Shown here piece by piece: positions 1-10,646 of a DNA stretch of 64,000 nucleotides (its first letter is position 1; each line of letters opens with the position of its first letter). The position numbers and the translations under genes are program-made. This DNA comes from Paralithodes platypus. Lineage: Eukaryota > Arthropoda > Malacostraca > Decapoda > Lithodidae. The notes beneath the pieces were generated by a model. The model was not told the origin of the DNA, searched no databases, and saw nothing but the letters and a program-made list of their open reading frames with translations. The stretch is from contig CM064573.1 in NCBI GenBank assembly GCA_032716605.1, positions 2,816,299 to 2,880,298 on the forward strand, written 5' to 3'.

Positions 1-2655
1 GATCTTTTACAAAGAAGTGGGGTCAGGAACTTGTGGGTTTTACTTTTAGACTTCTCACCCGGCTGGTGCACCTGAGCAGGGTGGGATAAAACGACTTAGT
101 TCTCTTATAGTGAACCAATCCATTTGAGTGATACTCTGTGTATCGCTGCCTTTACTCTTACGGCAATTGAAGGATCAGTGAGGTTTAACCAAATCGATTT
201 GCACACCCGGCGGGTGACCCTAAGTAATGGAACAAAGGATATAATAAACAAATTCAATATCGATTAACCTTAATTGGGTTGATACTTTCAGTATCGCCGC
301 CTTCTATTTTTACGACGATCGTTTGGGACAATTCGTTAAAAAATCAGATCTCGTATATTCCTGCCCTGGGCTATTCTACTAAAATATTTCAAGGGCCGGC
401 GTCTTTATGAGGGGGGGCTTTGTTACAAAATTGAATCTTGAGACAGTCACCACCTCCTACAGACTATAAGTGCCATACTGGACCATTATATCAGAGGGTA
501 TTCTTCATGTTCTTTAGCTAAGAAGATTTGTTTAGCCTCTTTACACCCCGCCGCGTAGGGAGATGTGTTAGCTGTGTCTTTGCATCCCGTTACCCGGCGG
601 GTTATTAACACTTGTATGCGAACACTTGGGTTAACCTTATGAGCATTAATTCCTGGAAATTTTTCGTTATTTTTCCAGAGCTGAGCTAGGCGGACCAATA
701 CAGACCCGGCGGTAGTTCCTCACACCAGTCTCTGTCATGGCTAATGTGACCCCAGTTTTTGCCCTGTGCATTACCCCTACTTGCTCGGGTATCCCAATTT
801 TTGCGCATACCCTTTGCATAAGGTGTGTTAGATGTCTAGACCGTTCAAGGGGTCTCTGGGTTACACTTAATTGTTCCATTTTGCTCCCAATTAGCCAATA
901 AAGTCCTGTGTGACAATGACAAGACAGCGCAGTGAGGCGCGACGGGTTAGCGTTGAGAGGAAAGGTCAAGACAACAAATGTACGGCCTAAAACAAACACT
1001 ACCATTGTTCCGCACATAAGTCACTTCAGATGTTGACAATGATGGACGATGCCCCACCCACCTTTGAGGCAGAAGATTTGCATGTCAGACGCACCCGTCA
1101 CCCGCTAACAGACGGTACCTCTAGAGTAACGGATTTTAAGCCGTACAGAGACTAGACCAGGAGCAGTTCTGTATCGTCTCGGGATACGTTTAAACGATCC
1201 CGAGAGTAGCCTACTCCCCTGCCGGCAGACACCCTCCTCCTCCGCACGAGCGATGATCGAGGTTCAAGGTCACCCCTCGAGACAAACGGGCTTCAAAGTC
1301 GGGGCCTCTTCCCCCGGCTAGGTAAGAAGCTGCAAAAGACTGAAGCTTTCCACCAGTGGTCATGGTCGGTGTATTTCTTTCTTCTTCCAAACCTAGGTTC
1401 TAGTTCGCAGTCATGTCGACAGGACACGTAGCCACAAATCCTCCAAAAAAGGATTCCCATAAGAAGTCCTCATCGACCTGCGGTCTAACTAAGTGCTAAG
1501 TGCATCTCATCGTACCTGTTAACAGCCGGAGAAAGTTGTTTTTTTGTTGTTTGTTGGTTACAGAGACAGAGTTATAGTGACCCTCACAGCGCCTGTCCAT
1601 AAATCACGATTTACCTGATTTATATTTTAACCCTAGAAATGGAGGCTTCAGGATATTCAATAATAGAGAATGTTTCAGCTTCTCAAGTGAGCGTCGGCCA
1701 GAGGCCTCGGTGTTTGGCGGTCTTGCTCAGCCAGGGTCGGAGCCTCAACTGTCCCCCCCCCCCCCGACTCATAAGAGTCAATCAGCGTGCGATGTACACA
1801 GGGAAGCGGCGAACATCCTCTATCCCTGATTTATCTTGGAAACAAAGGTGAACATGACTCGCGCGGGGTGTTTTCAGGAGGATTCCGGGAAGGAACACAG
1901 ATGACCAGTGTAATTAAGTTCCAGATAGGGAAGGACAATGGTCAGGCTCAGGCCATGGGTCGCCGCCAATTTTATAGGATAATAATAATTCACCTGAAAG
2001 TTACTGCACCTAACCAGTTTGTTACAGCACACAGAAATTGAGGGGGTTACGTAATCATGCTACTATCAAAAATCTTTAATCAACAAACGAGAAAACCCCA
2101 CCAATGGACTTGGGGGCTCCCTTGACATGTTCTGCGCGCGGTACGGCCTCTGCTAACGTCAATCGATTTAGTCTAAGATTCCTAAACTCCTACTCTGTCA
2201 CGGGCAGGGAGCTCTAAGCCAGCTACGGCGGCATGTCACTACGTCAAATGTCAGGGTCATTACGGATGTTAATCCATATCCCCCGCTAGACAAAGCGCCT
2301 CTTAGAAAGGGAGCTATGCGCCTGCTTTATGGGCCCAGACGCGTCAGTGGGGCCGTGTGAACTCCTCTAAAGCAGAGCTTGCCCACCGTACTTTGTCAGG
2401 GGAACTGCCGGTACCACGTGAGTGGGGCATCCAGGGAAATATTTTGTTTCAAGAAATTAAGGGCATGTGGATGCCTTGGGTAATGTTTGTTTTTGCCTCG
2501 CCGAAAATATCAAGGCTCTACCTAGTCGTTATCAGCTGGATTCTTTTGTTTATGCAATTCTAAGCATGCTTTACCCCCCTGCCTCAGCTTCAAAAACTTT
2601 TTTCAGACTGTGGTCTAAGCTGGAGGGCCTTAATGATATTAAGGCTCTGTCGGCT
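1..2655. other. Contig without recognisable gene or repeat
   Basis: Complex, non-repetitive sequence up to the gap. The longest open frames (minus 667-1017, 116 codons; plus 1639-1851; plus 2467-2655 running into the gap) match nothing I recognise, and several start only at GTG. No copy of the MITE families that fill the rest of the window and no microsatellite beyond a short C run at 1754 was seen. It may be an old decayed element, an unrecognised gene end or sequence of other origin. Confidence 0.5.
130..295. repeat. Two diverged repeats, each with a small hairpin
   Basis: GATAC-5 nt-GTATC occurs at 130-144 and again at 281-295. Each is followed by a related CGCYGCCTT stretch and a CTTTTACGGC-like stretch. 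The stems are identical while the loops (TCTGT and TTTCA) differ. Function unknown. Confidence 0.35.
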
Positions 2656-2755
2656 NNNNNNNNNNNNNNNNNNNNNNNNNNNNNNNNNNNNNNNNNNNNN
2701 NNNNNNNNNNNNNNNNNNNNNNNNNNNNNNNNNNNNNNNNNNNNNNNNNNNNNNN
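2656..2755. other. Assembly gap of 100 N
   Basis: Exactly 100 N, the conventional size for a scaffold gap of unknown length. The 3' part of the LINE to its right is lost in it. Confidence 0.98.
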
Positions 2756-5013
2756 GCAACCACTCCACTTCCACCGCCACAGAGGTGAACAGTAATCCAT
2801 CTGAGAACGCACATGACTTTTATATATCACGGCCAACTGCTCGTCAGTGAAGAATTCTCGAACTCTGTACAGGAGTCCCAGTTTTTTAGAGGCATTCTTA
2901 GCAATGCTTCTAACATAATGTGTCCAGCTCAAGTTAGTAGTTAATGTTACACCGAGAATGTCAATACTAGGGGAAGTGGGAATATTTACATCATTAAAAA
3001 ATATATGGGAGTCAGTGAGATTCTGTCGGTTAGAAAATTGAATGTACTTGGTTTTCTGTGCATTAAAGGAAACTAGATTCTTTTGTCCCCATCCATTAAT
3101 TCTAGAAAGGTCCTGGTTCAGAGAAATTGCAGTGTTTATTTTTGAATTTATAAGATCGGGTTGGGTGAAAGAATTGGTAAATGTGAAGGAACTGTGGAGT
3201 GTTGAGTCATCTGCGTAGGAATGTATTGGGTTATGAGTGGTAGATATGAGATCATTGATATGAATGAGGAACAGAATTGGGGCCAAAACTGATCCCTGGG
3301 GAACACCAGCATTTATTGAGTGAAATTGAAAATAAAGGCCATCTACCATTACACATATTTTTCTGTTATGAAGATAAGAAGAAATTAGTGGAACTAATGA
3401 TGCAAGGCCGTAGTGTGACATCTTCGACAATAAGGATTGATGCCAGACTCTATCAAATGCCTTTGATATATCCAGTGCTATTGTATGTGTTTCACCATGT
3501 TGGTCTGTAGCTTGGTTGATTTGATGCGTAAGAAGGCAAAGCATGTCTGCAGTTGATCGACATCGTCTAAAACCATATTGCCTATCACTGATTAATTTAT
3601 TATTCTCAAGATGCTTAATTATGTGATTATTTAATATAATTTCAAAGACTTTGCCAAGAGTGGAAGTTATAGCTATTGGTCTGTAGTTTGATGGATCTGA
3701 AGAGGCACCTTTTTTAGGAACTGGATGGATGTTTGCTTCTTTCCAGGGTACTGGGAAGCATGAGGTATGAGTACACAGACGAAAAATTTTTGCCAATACA
3801 GGAGCGAGCACCAAGGAGCAATTCTTAAGTACTATTGGAGGAATTTCATCTGGACCAGGAGCCTTATCTACTGAGAGATTCTGCAAAATAGTTTGACATG
3901 TCTGGTGTGGATCTTAAGTGAGGGAATTTCAGGCGAATTAAAATTAAGTACAGGGACATCTTGATTTATTTCATCTAAGGTTGAGTTGGTGGAGAAAATA
4001 TCCGCAAGAAGGTTAGCTTTACCTCGTGGGTCACTTACAAGATTGCCAGTCGGAGATTTTAATGGTGGAATGGATGAAGCAGCAGTGAAGTTGGATTTAA
4101 ATGAGTTAAGAGTAGACCAAAATATTTTGTTATCATTTGGATTATTTAGAAGTTTATTTGCCTGCTTGTGGAGAAAGTTTTATTTAGTTAGGTTTAATAC
4201 AGTTTTGGCATGATTTCTGATGTTTCTAAAGTAATTAAAGGCTTCATGTGTTTTTGATCTTGTGTATGCATTGTAGGCTATTGCTTTTTGTTCAGTTACT
4301 CTAGCACAATTATGGTCAAACCATTTAGGTGAATTAGATCTTTTACTGTACTTTTGATGAGGAATAAAAGTTTCCATTCCAATTTTTACAAAATCTTGTA
4401 TGTGGCTCAAGGTGGAGTGTGCATCATTAGAAAAGAAAGAGGTCCAGGGAATATCAATAAAGAAACCTTGAAGACCCTCCCAGTCTGCCCTATCGTAATG
4501 CCATTTAGTCACCAAAACAGGTTCAGAGTGGGAAGGTGTGGTAGGTGATAGACAGGTGGCCTGTATCAGACAGTGATCAGAAGATCCAAGCGGGGACCTC
4601 ACTGTAACATCATAATTTTCTGATTGGTTGTTAAAAATAAGTCCAGTAGGTGGGAATTATGATTAGGATTATCTGGTACACGGGTGGGTTGGTTGACTAG
4701 TTGAGTGAGATTAAATGAGTCTGCAAATAGCTCACATTCAAGACCAGCATCATGTGATGAATGAGTGAGCCATTCAACATTATGGACATTAAAATCACCC
4801 AACACAGTGATTTCAGAAGAAGCATTTAAGTTGAGGACACTGAGTTGTGAGGACAGAGAATCAAAAAGACTTTGCTCTGGAGGAGTATTTGGGGAACGGT
4901 AGATGCAACATATGTATTTAAATTTACCAGCAGAAATTAATTTGTATATAGAATAATCAAAATAGGGACAATTGAAACTAGTAACCTCCTCCAGGGCAAT
5001 TTCAGATTTTAAA
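2756..5013 (-). pseudogene. Jockey/CR1-like non-LTR retrotransposon, broken ORF2
   Basis: Read on the minus strand, the apurinic-endonuclease part comes first (YRSPN, GDFN, SSDH motifs, about 4915-4560). After a linker comes the reverse transcriptase (about 3890-2830) with SNYRPIAITS, LDISKAFDRVW, AGVPQGSVLAPILF and the catalytic YADDS. These are the usual domains of an endonuclease-RT polyprotein that copies its RNA at a nicked target. Damage: a frameshift near 4615, an in-frame TAA near 4180 and a frameshift near 3915. The 5' end is truncated at about 5013, where it abuts the middle of an A-type MITE, and the 3' end is lost in the gap. Clade assignment is by motif impression only. Confidence 0.88.
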
Positions 5014-5058
5014 TTACAGGCTCGCTATCGCTCGCCAGGATAAAATCGACACCTGAAT

Positions 5059-5104
5059 TAGTCCATGAGCCAGGCCAGATATCGGTACCACCTGGGGTGA
5101 CTAA
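5059..5104 (+). repeat. Left terminal inverted repeat
   Basis: 46 bp running from TAGTCCATGAGCC through GATATCGGTACCACC to GGGGTGACTAA. It pairs with 10591-10646, apart from a 10-bp insertion there and a few substitutions. Similarity resumes at 5150-5190 against 10498-10541 (GATATGATAGCC and TGGTAGCTTA), so the imperfect inverted repeat spans about 130-150 bp. Confidence 0.9.
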
Positions 5105-5681
5105 ACACGAATGGTACTAAAATGTTTATAGAGTGACTGTAAGTACATTAAGATATGATAGCCTTCTCGCACTGGTAGCTTAGTCTAATTTTTTTGATGC
5201 AATAGGGGCGCTACCCAAAAATAAAGATTTTTAGCATGACGCTCGGCGTTTTCCTAATTTTCTTTAAAATCCATCACACAATCATCGCGAAACTTTGAAC
5301 ACCTATGTAGAATTATATTCTCTACCAGAGTTGTTCCTAGGTATTTTTCAAATTTCCTCATATTTCGGAATATACTCTATATTTTGGGTATTTTCCTCTA
5401 AATCTAGAATAAATCCTTAAATATGGGGAACATTGAAAAATATATTCTAACAGCTCTTGTAGCTTATTTGATTCTCTACAAGAATTATTCCGATGTGTAT
5501 TTCAAGTTTCTCCATATTTAGGGGTTTATTTCATATTTGGGGATTTTTTGTTATATTTTGGGGATAATTTATTATTGGAAGGAGCAAACATATGTAGAGT
5601 GGTTTCCATGTAATGTGTTTGTTTGTTCATGGTTTAATGGTGATATTTTTTGCAGGTGTGTGTCGACTGTTTGACGGCAGG
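5105..5681 (+). promoter_or_regulatory. 5' region of the transposase gene
   Basis: AT-rich and without a long frame. It contains repeated short motifs of the type CTCTACNAGA-ATTNTTCC and TATTTNGGGG between about 5310 and 5580. A pyrimidine-rich stretch ending in TTTTTTGCAG at 5645-5654 looks like a 3' splice site, so part of this region may be a 5'-UTR intron. No TATA box can be assigned with confidence. Confidence 0.4.
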
Positions 5682-8600
5682 ATGGAACCATCTGCGAGGA
5701 AGAGAGCACGGATCGACTGTATCATCCACTGCTCTGATGATGACAGCGATGCTCTGGTGTCACCACAGGATTTGGACTCCTGGAACACATTGCTCAGGGC
5801 TGCAGAAATCAGGCAGCATGATCCAGTCCTGGAAGCAGCCAAGGGCCTTGAAGAAGGAGGAATACCACACATACATTATCACCGTAAATGTCGTAGTCTC
5901 TTTACAATGAAGAAGTCACTGGATTCTATCCTTGCCAAGGGTGTCAAGATAGAATCAGCAAGCGTCGACCCCAGGAGGAGGGCATCAAGGGATGCCCCTA
6001 GTACTAGCAGGGTGTATGCCAAAGTATGTATCTTCTGCGAGAAGTCAAGCAAGTACATAAAAACAACAAAGACAAGGGAGCCACTCATACAGTGTGTTGA
6101 GCTACGAGCAGATGAGAAGATTCGCAGAGCAGCAATAAGGAAACTCAACCAGAGAATCCTTGGTTTAGTTAGCAGAGACCTTGTTGCTGCAGAGGGTCAC
6201 TACCACAAGTCGTGCTACAAACTCTTCACAAAAGATGATTTCCCAGCGGCCGCCAGGTCGGGTGCAGGTGAAAATCAGGAAGAAAGCGAGGAAGCACGCT
6301 ACGAAGAGGTTGAGACAGAAGCCCTCGAGGAACTCTGCTTGTATATAAGGACCAAATTATTCCCCAACCCAGAGGTACTGCCTATGACAAACCTCACATC
6401 TAGGCTTGAGAGATCCATGATGTCCCGTGGTATTATCCAACTGAAACCAGCGACAAAGAAACATGTTCGCCGAAAGATTGAAACCGAGTTTGGAGAATCA
6501 CTACGCTTTGTCCCAGATGAGAAAGGAAAGCTTCTAATCTATCCACGCAGCCTCTCAATGGACGACCTTGCCCGGCAAGCACACAAAATGGCAAAAGACC
6601 TGCAAGAAGCAAGAGCAGCTAACTCTGAAGATGTCTTAACCAAAGCAGGAATGCAGCTGAGGAATGAGATCAATAAACAAGATGTGAGTCAGCCATGGCC
6701 TCCCGATACAGATCAGAATGTCATTCCTGCAGCAGTCACTCAATTCCTGCACACCCTGCTGACAGGAGAGTGTGAGTGTGAAACTCCCTCTGAAAGAGCT
6801 CAACGTCTTGCCACTTCCTTTGGCAGTGACTTGGTCTTTGCTGTTACCAGTGGCAAGACAAAACCACCCAAGCATGTACTGCTGACCAATGCTGTAAAGT
6901 CTTTGACAGGAAACACAGAACTGATCCGAACTCTGAATCGTCTTGGTCACTGTGTGTCTTACTCAATGTTTGAGGAGATCGATACAGCCCTTTGTATCCA
7001 GAAGCTGGAATGCTCAAAGGATGACATTCCACTGCCAGCAAACATCTACCCTGGTGTGTTCACAACCCTGGCCTGGGATAATATTGACCGACTTGAAGAG
7101 ACCCTAAGTGGAGCAGGTACTTCTCATAGAGTCAATGGCATTGCTGTCCAGTCCAAGGTTGCAGGCTCTGTGCCAGAGAAAGTCCTGCCAGAGATTACCA
7201 AGTCCAAGATAAGAAGCATCACTCAGACATCATCAATGCTGCCAATATACAATGTTGGGCGGCGGCGAGGGCCACCTAGGATTGAGACTGCGTATGTCGA
7301 CACTACCAAGGAAGTCCAGGATTCAAAGACAAAGAACCATATCTGGCTTCTTACTCGAATGTCAGACCATGAGGACCAGTCCATCAGCAGTTGGACTGGG
7401 TTCAACATCAAAATGCGCAGAGACATTGCAGTGGTTCAGGACACTGTAAGCTACCTGCCCACTATCAATGCTCCCGCAACAGAAATGTCCACCGTTAATG
7501 AAATCTTGGAACAAACGCATGCTATCATGCAGTCCTTACAGCTTAACAAGATTGTGTGCGTGTTTGATCAAGCACTCTATGCCAAAGCTGCCGAAGTTAT
7601 CTGGAAACAAGAGAAGTTCAAGAACATTATCATCAGGATGGGCGTCTTCCACACAATCTGTAATCTCATCTCCACCATAGGAAAGAGGTTTCAAGATGCA
7701 GGTCTTAGAGATCTGTGTGTGGAATCAGGTATCATCGCAGAAGGATCAGTGTCAGGAGTGATGAACGGCAAGAGGTACAACAGAGCAGTGAGACTACACA
7801 AGCTCGTGTATGAAGCACTGATGAGGCTTGCATGGAAAGGCTTCCTTTCATGGCTAGAAGAAAACCATTCAAGGGACATACACCATCTAGATGAAACACT
7901 GAAGGACATCAACAGCTTTCACAGCAATGTGTCTCAGGGACTCTTTCAAGAGCTGATGGAGAGTGAATCATGCACACATATCATGAAGCTTTTCCAAGTT
8001 TATCTTGAGACCCTCAGAGATGAACACAACCTCTCAGCATTCTGGATGTCATACCTGGACATGGTTGAGATCATGCTGGACTTAATTCGAGCCTCCAGAG
8101 AAGGCAACTGGATGCTCCACCTAGGAGCAATCCGACAGATGATACCGTGGTGTTTTGCCTATGACAAAGTGAACTATGCCCGGTTCCTAACCTACTACTA
8201 TGCCTTGATGTCTCGACTGCCCATTGAACACCCAGAGGTCCATGAACACTTCATGCAAGGTGGCTTTTCGGTCCAGATCGGTAGCAAGAATCCCTTTGGA
8301 CGGATCCCTGTGGACCAGACAATCGAAGAGACGATCAACAAAGACACCCAGACACCAGGGGGCACAAAAGGCTTCAGCCTGAAAGGCGGAGCTGTCGCCA
8401 GGTACTACCTGACATCGGAGTATCGCAGCAGGTACTTAAGGCAGCTCAGGACTATGGTAGTAGGCCAAAAGTATACTGACTTCAGCCACCCAGACCTACA
8501 GATGCCCAGGATTAGAAGAGATGAGGCCGATGTCCAATCTTTAGTTCAACTGATGGAGACCAGCTGGTTGAACCCCTTCAACGCAGAGCAAGAAGATCTT

Positions 8601-10319
8601 GTCAGTTTGTCAACTGCGACTATGGCACCACCAGAAGTTGTCAAAGACCTTCTAGGGGCCTACAGAATAGGAGAGGATGCATATCAAGCCTTCAAGGAAG
8701 AGCGCCTGGAGATCGATACGCCAACTATACAGTTTCATGACACGATGACGAAGACGAAACTGAGAACGTTCACTAACATCAGAATGAAGCCACGCTCACA
8801 AGACCATGCCAAGGAGGTTATCTTAAAGGCTGACAGGAACCTATTTGGCCAGATGATCCTTGTTGCCGAGAACAGAAAGCTCAAAATGAGTGATGTCTTG
8901 GCTCATCCCCTGGGGCCTTTGCCTTGGGCACTTGCCAGCGGTGATGGGTCTCTCCGCAAGACCAACAAGGCTGCCCTCGCAAAGGAGTTAGAGAGGAATG
9001 TTTCTCCTGCAGAAGTGATACCCGAGCCCTCTGCTACCATAATTGATGGGATGAGCCTGGTCCACAAACTGAAGGGAAACGACAAAACTTTTTCACAGCT
9101 TGCAGGTACAGCACTGAGTCACGCTGTTCATGAAGGTGCTAAGAGCAGGCGCATTGATGTTGTGTTTGATATCTACAAGGAGACATCCATCAAGGATGCA
9201 GAACGAGCCAAAAGAAGTGCAGGCACAGGAATTCATTTCAAGAACATTCAACCTGGGCACAACATCCAGCAGTGGAGAAAGTTACTCGGTAGTTCCTCCA
9301 ACAAGGCAAGTCTTATCAAGTTCTTGGTAGAAGAATGGAAGGCACCACAGCACAGGGAGAAGCTCAAGGACAAGGAGCTGTATGTCACATGTGAGCAGCG
9401 CTGCTTCAAGATCACCAAAGAGCAGTGGGAAGAGGCTCCTGAGCTTAAGTCAACTCAAGAAGAAGCAGACACACACCTTCTTCTCCATGCACTTCATGCA
9501 GCAGAATCTGGGAACAAGTCTGTCATCATCACTGCAGAAGATACAGACGTCATGGTGTTGTGTCTTGGCATGTGCCACAAGATCCCATCCCATCTGTTCC
9601 AGAAGTGCGGGACGAAGAACCGGACAAGATTCCTGGATATCACCACACTGAGCCGCACACTGGGAGGCAGCGTGTGTGATTCATTGATTGGTATGCATGC
9701 CTTTACAGGCTGTGATACCGTCAGTGCATTCGCTGGCCGAGGGAAGATGACGACACTCAAGCAGGTGAAGATGGACAAGACATACCAGCATGCTTTTCAC
9801 GAACTTGGACGCTCATGGGAAGTGTCTCCTGAACTCTTTGAGAAGCTACAGGAAATCACCTGCCACATGTACCTACCATCTACCCACACAACTAAGGTAA
9901 ACAAGCTTCGGTATGAGCTGTTCTGTGCAAGACGTGGAGAGGTAGAGTCAAGTCAACTCCCTCCTTGTGAGGACTGCCTCTTCATGCATGCACTGCGTGC
10001 AAACTACCAGGCTGCGATCTGGAGGAGAAGTCTTCAGAGCCAGCCATTTGTTGCGAACCCAACAGACTGCGGTTGGATGACAGATGAGGACTGTAAGCTT
10101 GCCGTCAACTGGATGCGAGGCTCACCAGCACCAGATGCTGTTATGCAGCTACTGTCTTGCAAGTGTGTGCGGTCATGCGAACTCCCTAAGTGTACTTGCC
10201 TCAGCAATGGTCTAAAATGCACGGACATGTGCAGGTTACAGACATGTCAGAACAAGGCTATTGAAGAAGAGCCGGTGGCACAACAGTCAGATTCCGAGTC
10301 TGACGTAGATGATATTTAG
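5682..10319 (+). CDS. Academ-like transposase, zinc modules + RNase H-like core + XPG/FEN1-like nuclease + CXC
   Basis: A 1545-residue protein from the ATG at 5682, which has A at -3 and G at +4. An in-frame ATG at 5613 would add 23 residues, but a splice-acceptor-like TTTTTTGCAG lies between the two. N-terminal zinc module 1 has C13, C17, H67, C70; module 2 has C116, C119, H175, C178. A probable DDE-type core follows, with WDN-I-D at 465-469, FDQ with D629, MGVFH at 653-657 and E681 (candidate acidic residues, inferred). A FEN1/XPG-like nuclease is indicated by ordered acids: IDG D1122, VFD D1163, EAD E1261/D1263, DTD D1287/D1289 and GCD D1345. A CXC-like cluster begins at C1493 (C-x-C-x3-C-x4-C-x-C-x6-C-x3-C-x4-C). 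It should bind the element ends in the nucleus and cut and rejoin DNA. There is no frameshift or internal stop. Confidence 0.85.
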   Translation: MEPSARKRARIDCIIHCSDDDSDALVSPQDLDSWNTLLRAAEIRQHDPVLEAAKGLEEGGIPHIHYHRKCRSLFTMKKSLDSILAKGVKIESASVDPRRRASRDAPSTSRVYAKVCIFCEKSSKYIKTTKTREPLIQCVELRADEKIRRAAIRKLNQRILGLVSRDLVAAEGHYHKSCYKLFTKDDFPAAARSGAGENQEESEEARYEEVETEALEELCLYIRTKLFPNPEVLPMTNLTSRLERSMMSRGIIQLKPATKKHVRRKIETEFGESLRFVPDEKGKLLIYPRSLSMDDLARQAHKMAKDLQEARAANSEDVLTKAGMQLRNEINKQDVSQPWPPDTDQNVIPAAVTQFLHTLLTGECECETPSERAQRLATSFGSDLVFAVTSGKTKPPKHVLLTNAVKSLTGNTELIRTLNRLGHCVSYSMFEEIDTALCIQKLECSKDDIPLPANIYPGVFTTLAWDNIDRLEETLSGAGTSHRVNGIAVQSKVAGSVPEKVLPEITKSKIRSITQTSSMLPIYNVGRRRGPPRIETAYVDTTKEVQDSKTKNHIWLLTRMSDHEDQSISSWTGFNIKMRRDIAVVQDTVSYLPTINAPATEMSTVNEILEQTHAIMQSLQLNKIVCVFDQALYAKAAEVIWKQEKFKNIIIRMGVFHTICNLISTIGKRFQDAGLRDLCVESGIIAEGSVSGVMNGKRYNRAVRLHKLVYEALMRLAWKGFLSWLEENHSRDIHHLDETLKDINSFHSNVSQGLFQELMESESCTHIMKLFQVYLETLRDEHNLSAFWMSYLDMVEIMLDLIRASREGNWMLHLGAIRQMIPWCFAYDKVNYARFLTYYYALMSRLPIEHPEVHEHFMQGGFSVQIGSKNPFGRIPVDQTIEETINKDTQTPGGTKGFSLKGGAVARYYLTSEYRSRYLRQLRTMVVGQKYTDFSHPDLQMPRIRRDEADVQSLVQLMETSWLNPFNAEQEDLVSLSTATMAPPEVVKDLLGAYRIGEDAYQAFKEERLEIDTPTIQFHDTMTKTKLRTFTNIRMKPRSQDHAKEVILKADRNLFGQMILVAENRKLKMSDVLAHPLGPLPWALASGDGSLRKTNKAALAKELERNVSPAEVIPEPSATIIDGMSLVHKLKGNDKTFSQLAGTALSHAVHEGAKSRRIDVVFDIYKETSIKDAERAKRSAGTGIHFKNIQPGHNIQQWRKLLGSSSNKASLIKFLVEEWKAPQHREKLKDKELYVTCEQRCFKITKEQWEEAPELKSTQEEADTHLLLHALHAAESGNKSVIITAEDTDVMVLCLGMCHKIPSHLFQKCGTKNRTRFLDITTLSRTLGGSVCDSLIGMHAFTGCDTVSAFAGRGKMTTLKQVKMDKTYQHAFHELGRSWEVSPELFEKLQEITCHMYLPSTHTTKVNKLRYELFCARRGEVESSQLPPCEDCLFMHALRANYQAAIWRRSLQSQPFVANPTDCGWMTDEDCKLAVNWMRGSPAPDAVMQLLSCKCVRSCELPKCTCLSNGLKCTDMCRLQTCQNKAIEEEPVAQQSDSESDVDDI

Positions 10320-10590
10320 GAGTAGTAATTTGCCATAATAGTATGTACAAGCCCATGGCATGCTTAGTGTGTATTTACAGGACTTGTATTAAATGTGACA
10401 ATTACTATATGCATTTTGTTGACATTTAGGCATTCCTGTCCCCAAATTTGACATTTTAAAAAATTCGGAATTTTCGGTAGGGTATGTCTATTCAAGAAGT
10501 GATAACGACCATTAAGCTACCAATGTGCAAGGGCTATCATATCAAAACATAAACTAGAGACATGTAGCAAGCTAAAAACACCTAAGAGAA
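10320..10590 (+). other. 3' region of the transposase gene
   Basis: AT-rich, with TATTAAA near 10387 as a possible variant polyadenylation signal. It includes the right subterminal inverted repeat (10498-10541). No coding frame. Confidence 0.4.
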
Positions 10591-10646
10591 TTAGTCACCC
10601 CGGGTGGTACCGATATCCCAAAATTCGGGTCTTGGCTCATGGACTA
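10591..10646 (-). repeat. Right terminal inverted repeat
   Basis: Inverted counterpart of 5059-5104. It runs from TTAGTCACCCCGGGTGGTACC through GGCTCATGGACTA at the outer edge, followed by the target duplicate AAT. Confidence 0.9.

Larger units (their letters stand above)
5059..10646 (+). mobile_element. Academ-like DNA transposon, 5588 bp, apparently complete
   Basis: The ends are inverted repeats beginning TAGTCCATGAGCC. The target duplication is AAT (5056-5058 and 10647-10649); it can also be read as the 4-bp AATT if the ends are taken as unequal. The site is defined by the split MITE copy. The element carries one 1545-codon intact gene on the plus strand, with about 620 bp of AT-rich 5' flank and about 330 bp of 3' flank. 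The XPG-like nuclease domain and 3-4 bp target duplication are the known traits of the Academ superfamily. Intact coding capacity among decayed neighbours suggests recent arrival. Confidence 0.85.

Noticed and set aside
667..1017. Minus-strand gene of 116 residues starting near the left contig middle
   Set aside because: No recognisable domain, and similar-length frames occur by chance. Not listed as a gene.
5059..10646. Autonomous partner for the TTAA MITEs
   Set aside because: Its ends (TAGTCC) and target duplication (AAT/AATT) differ from TTAAGGGG and TTAACCC ends, so it should not mobilise them.
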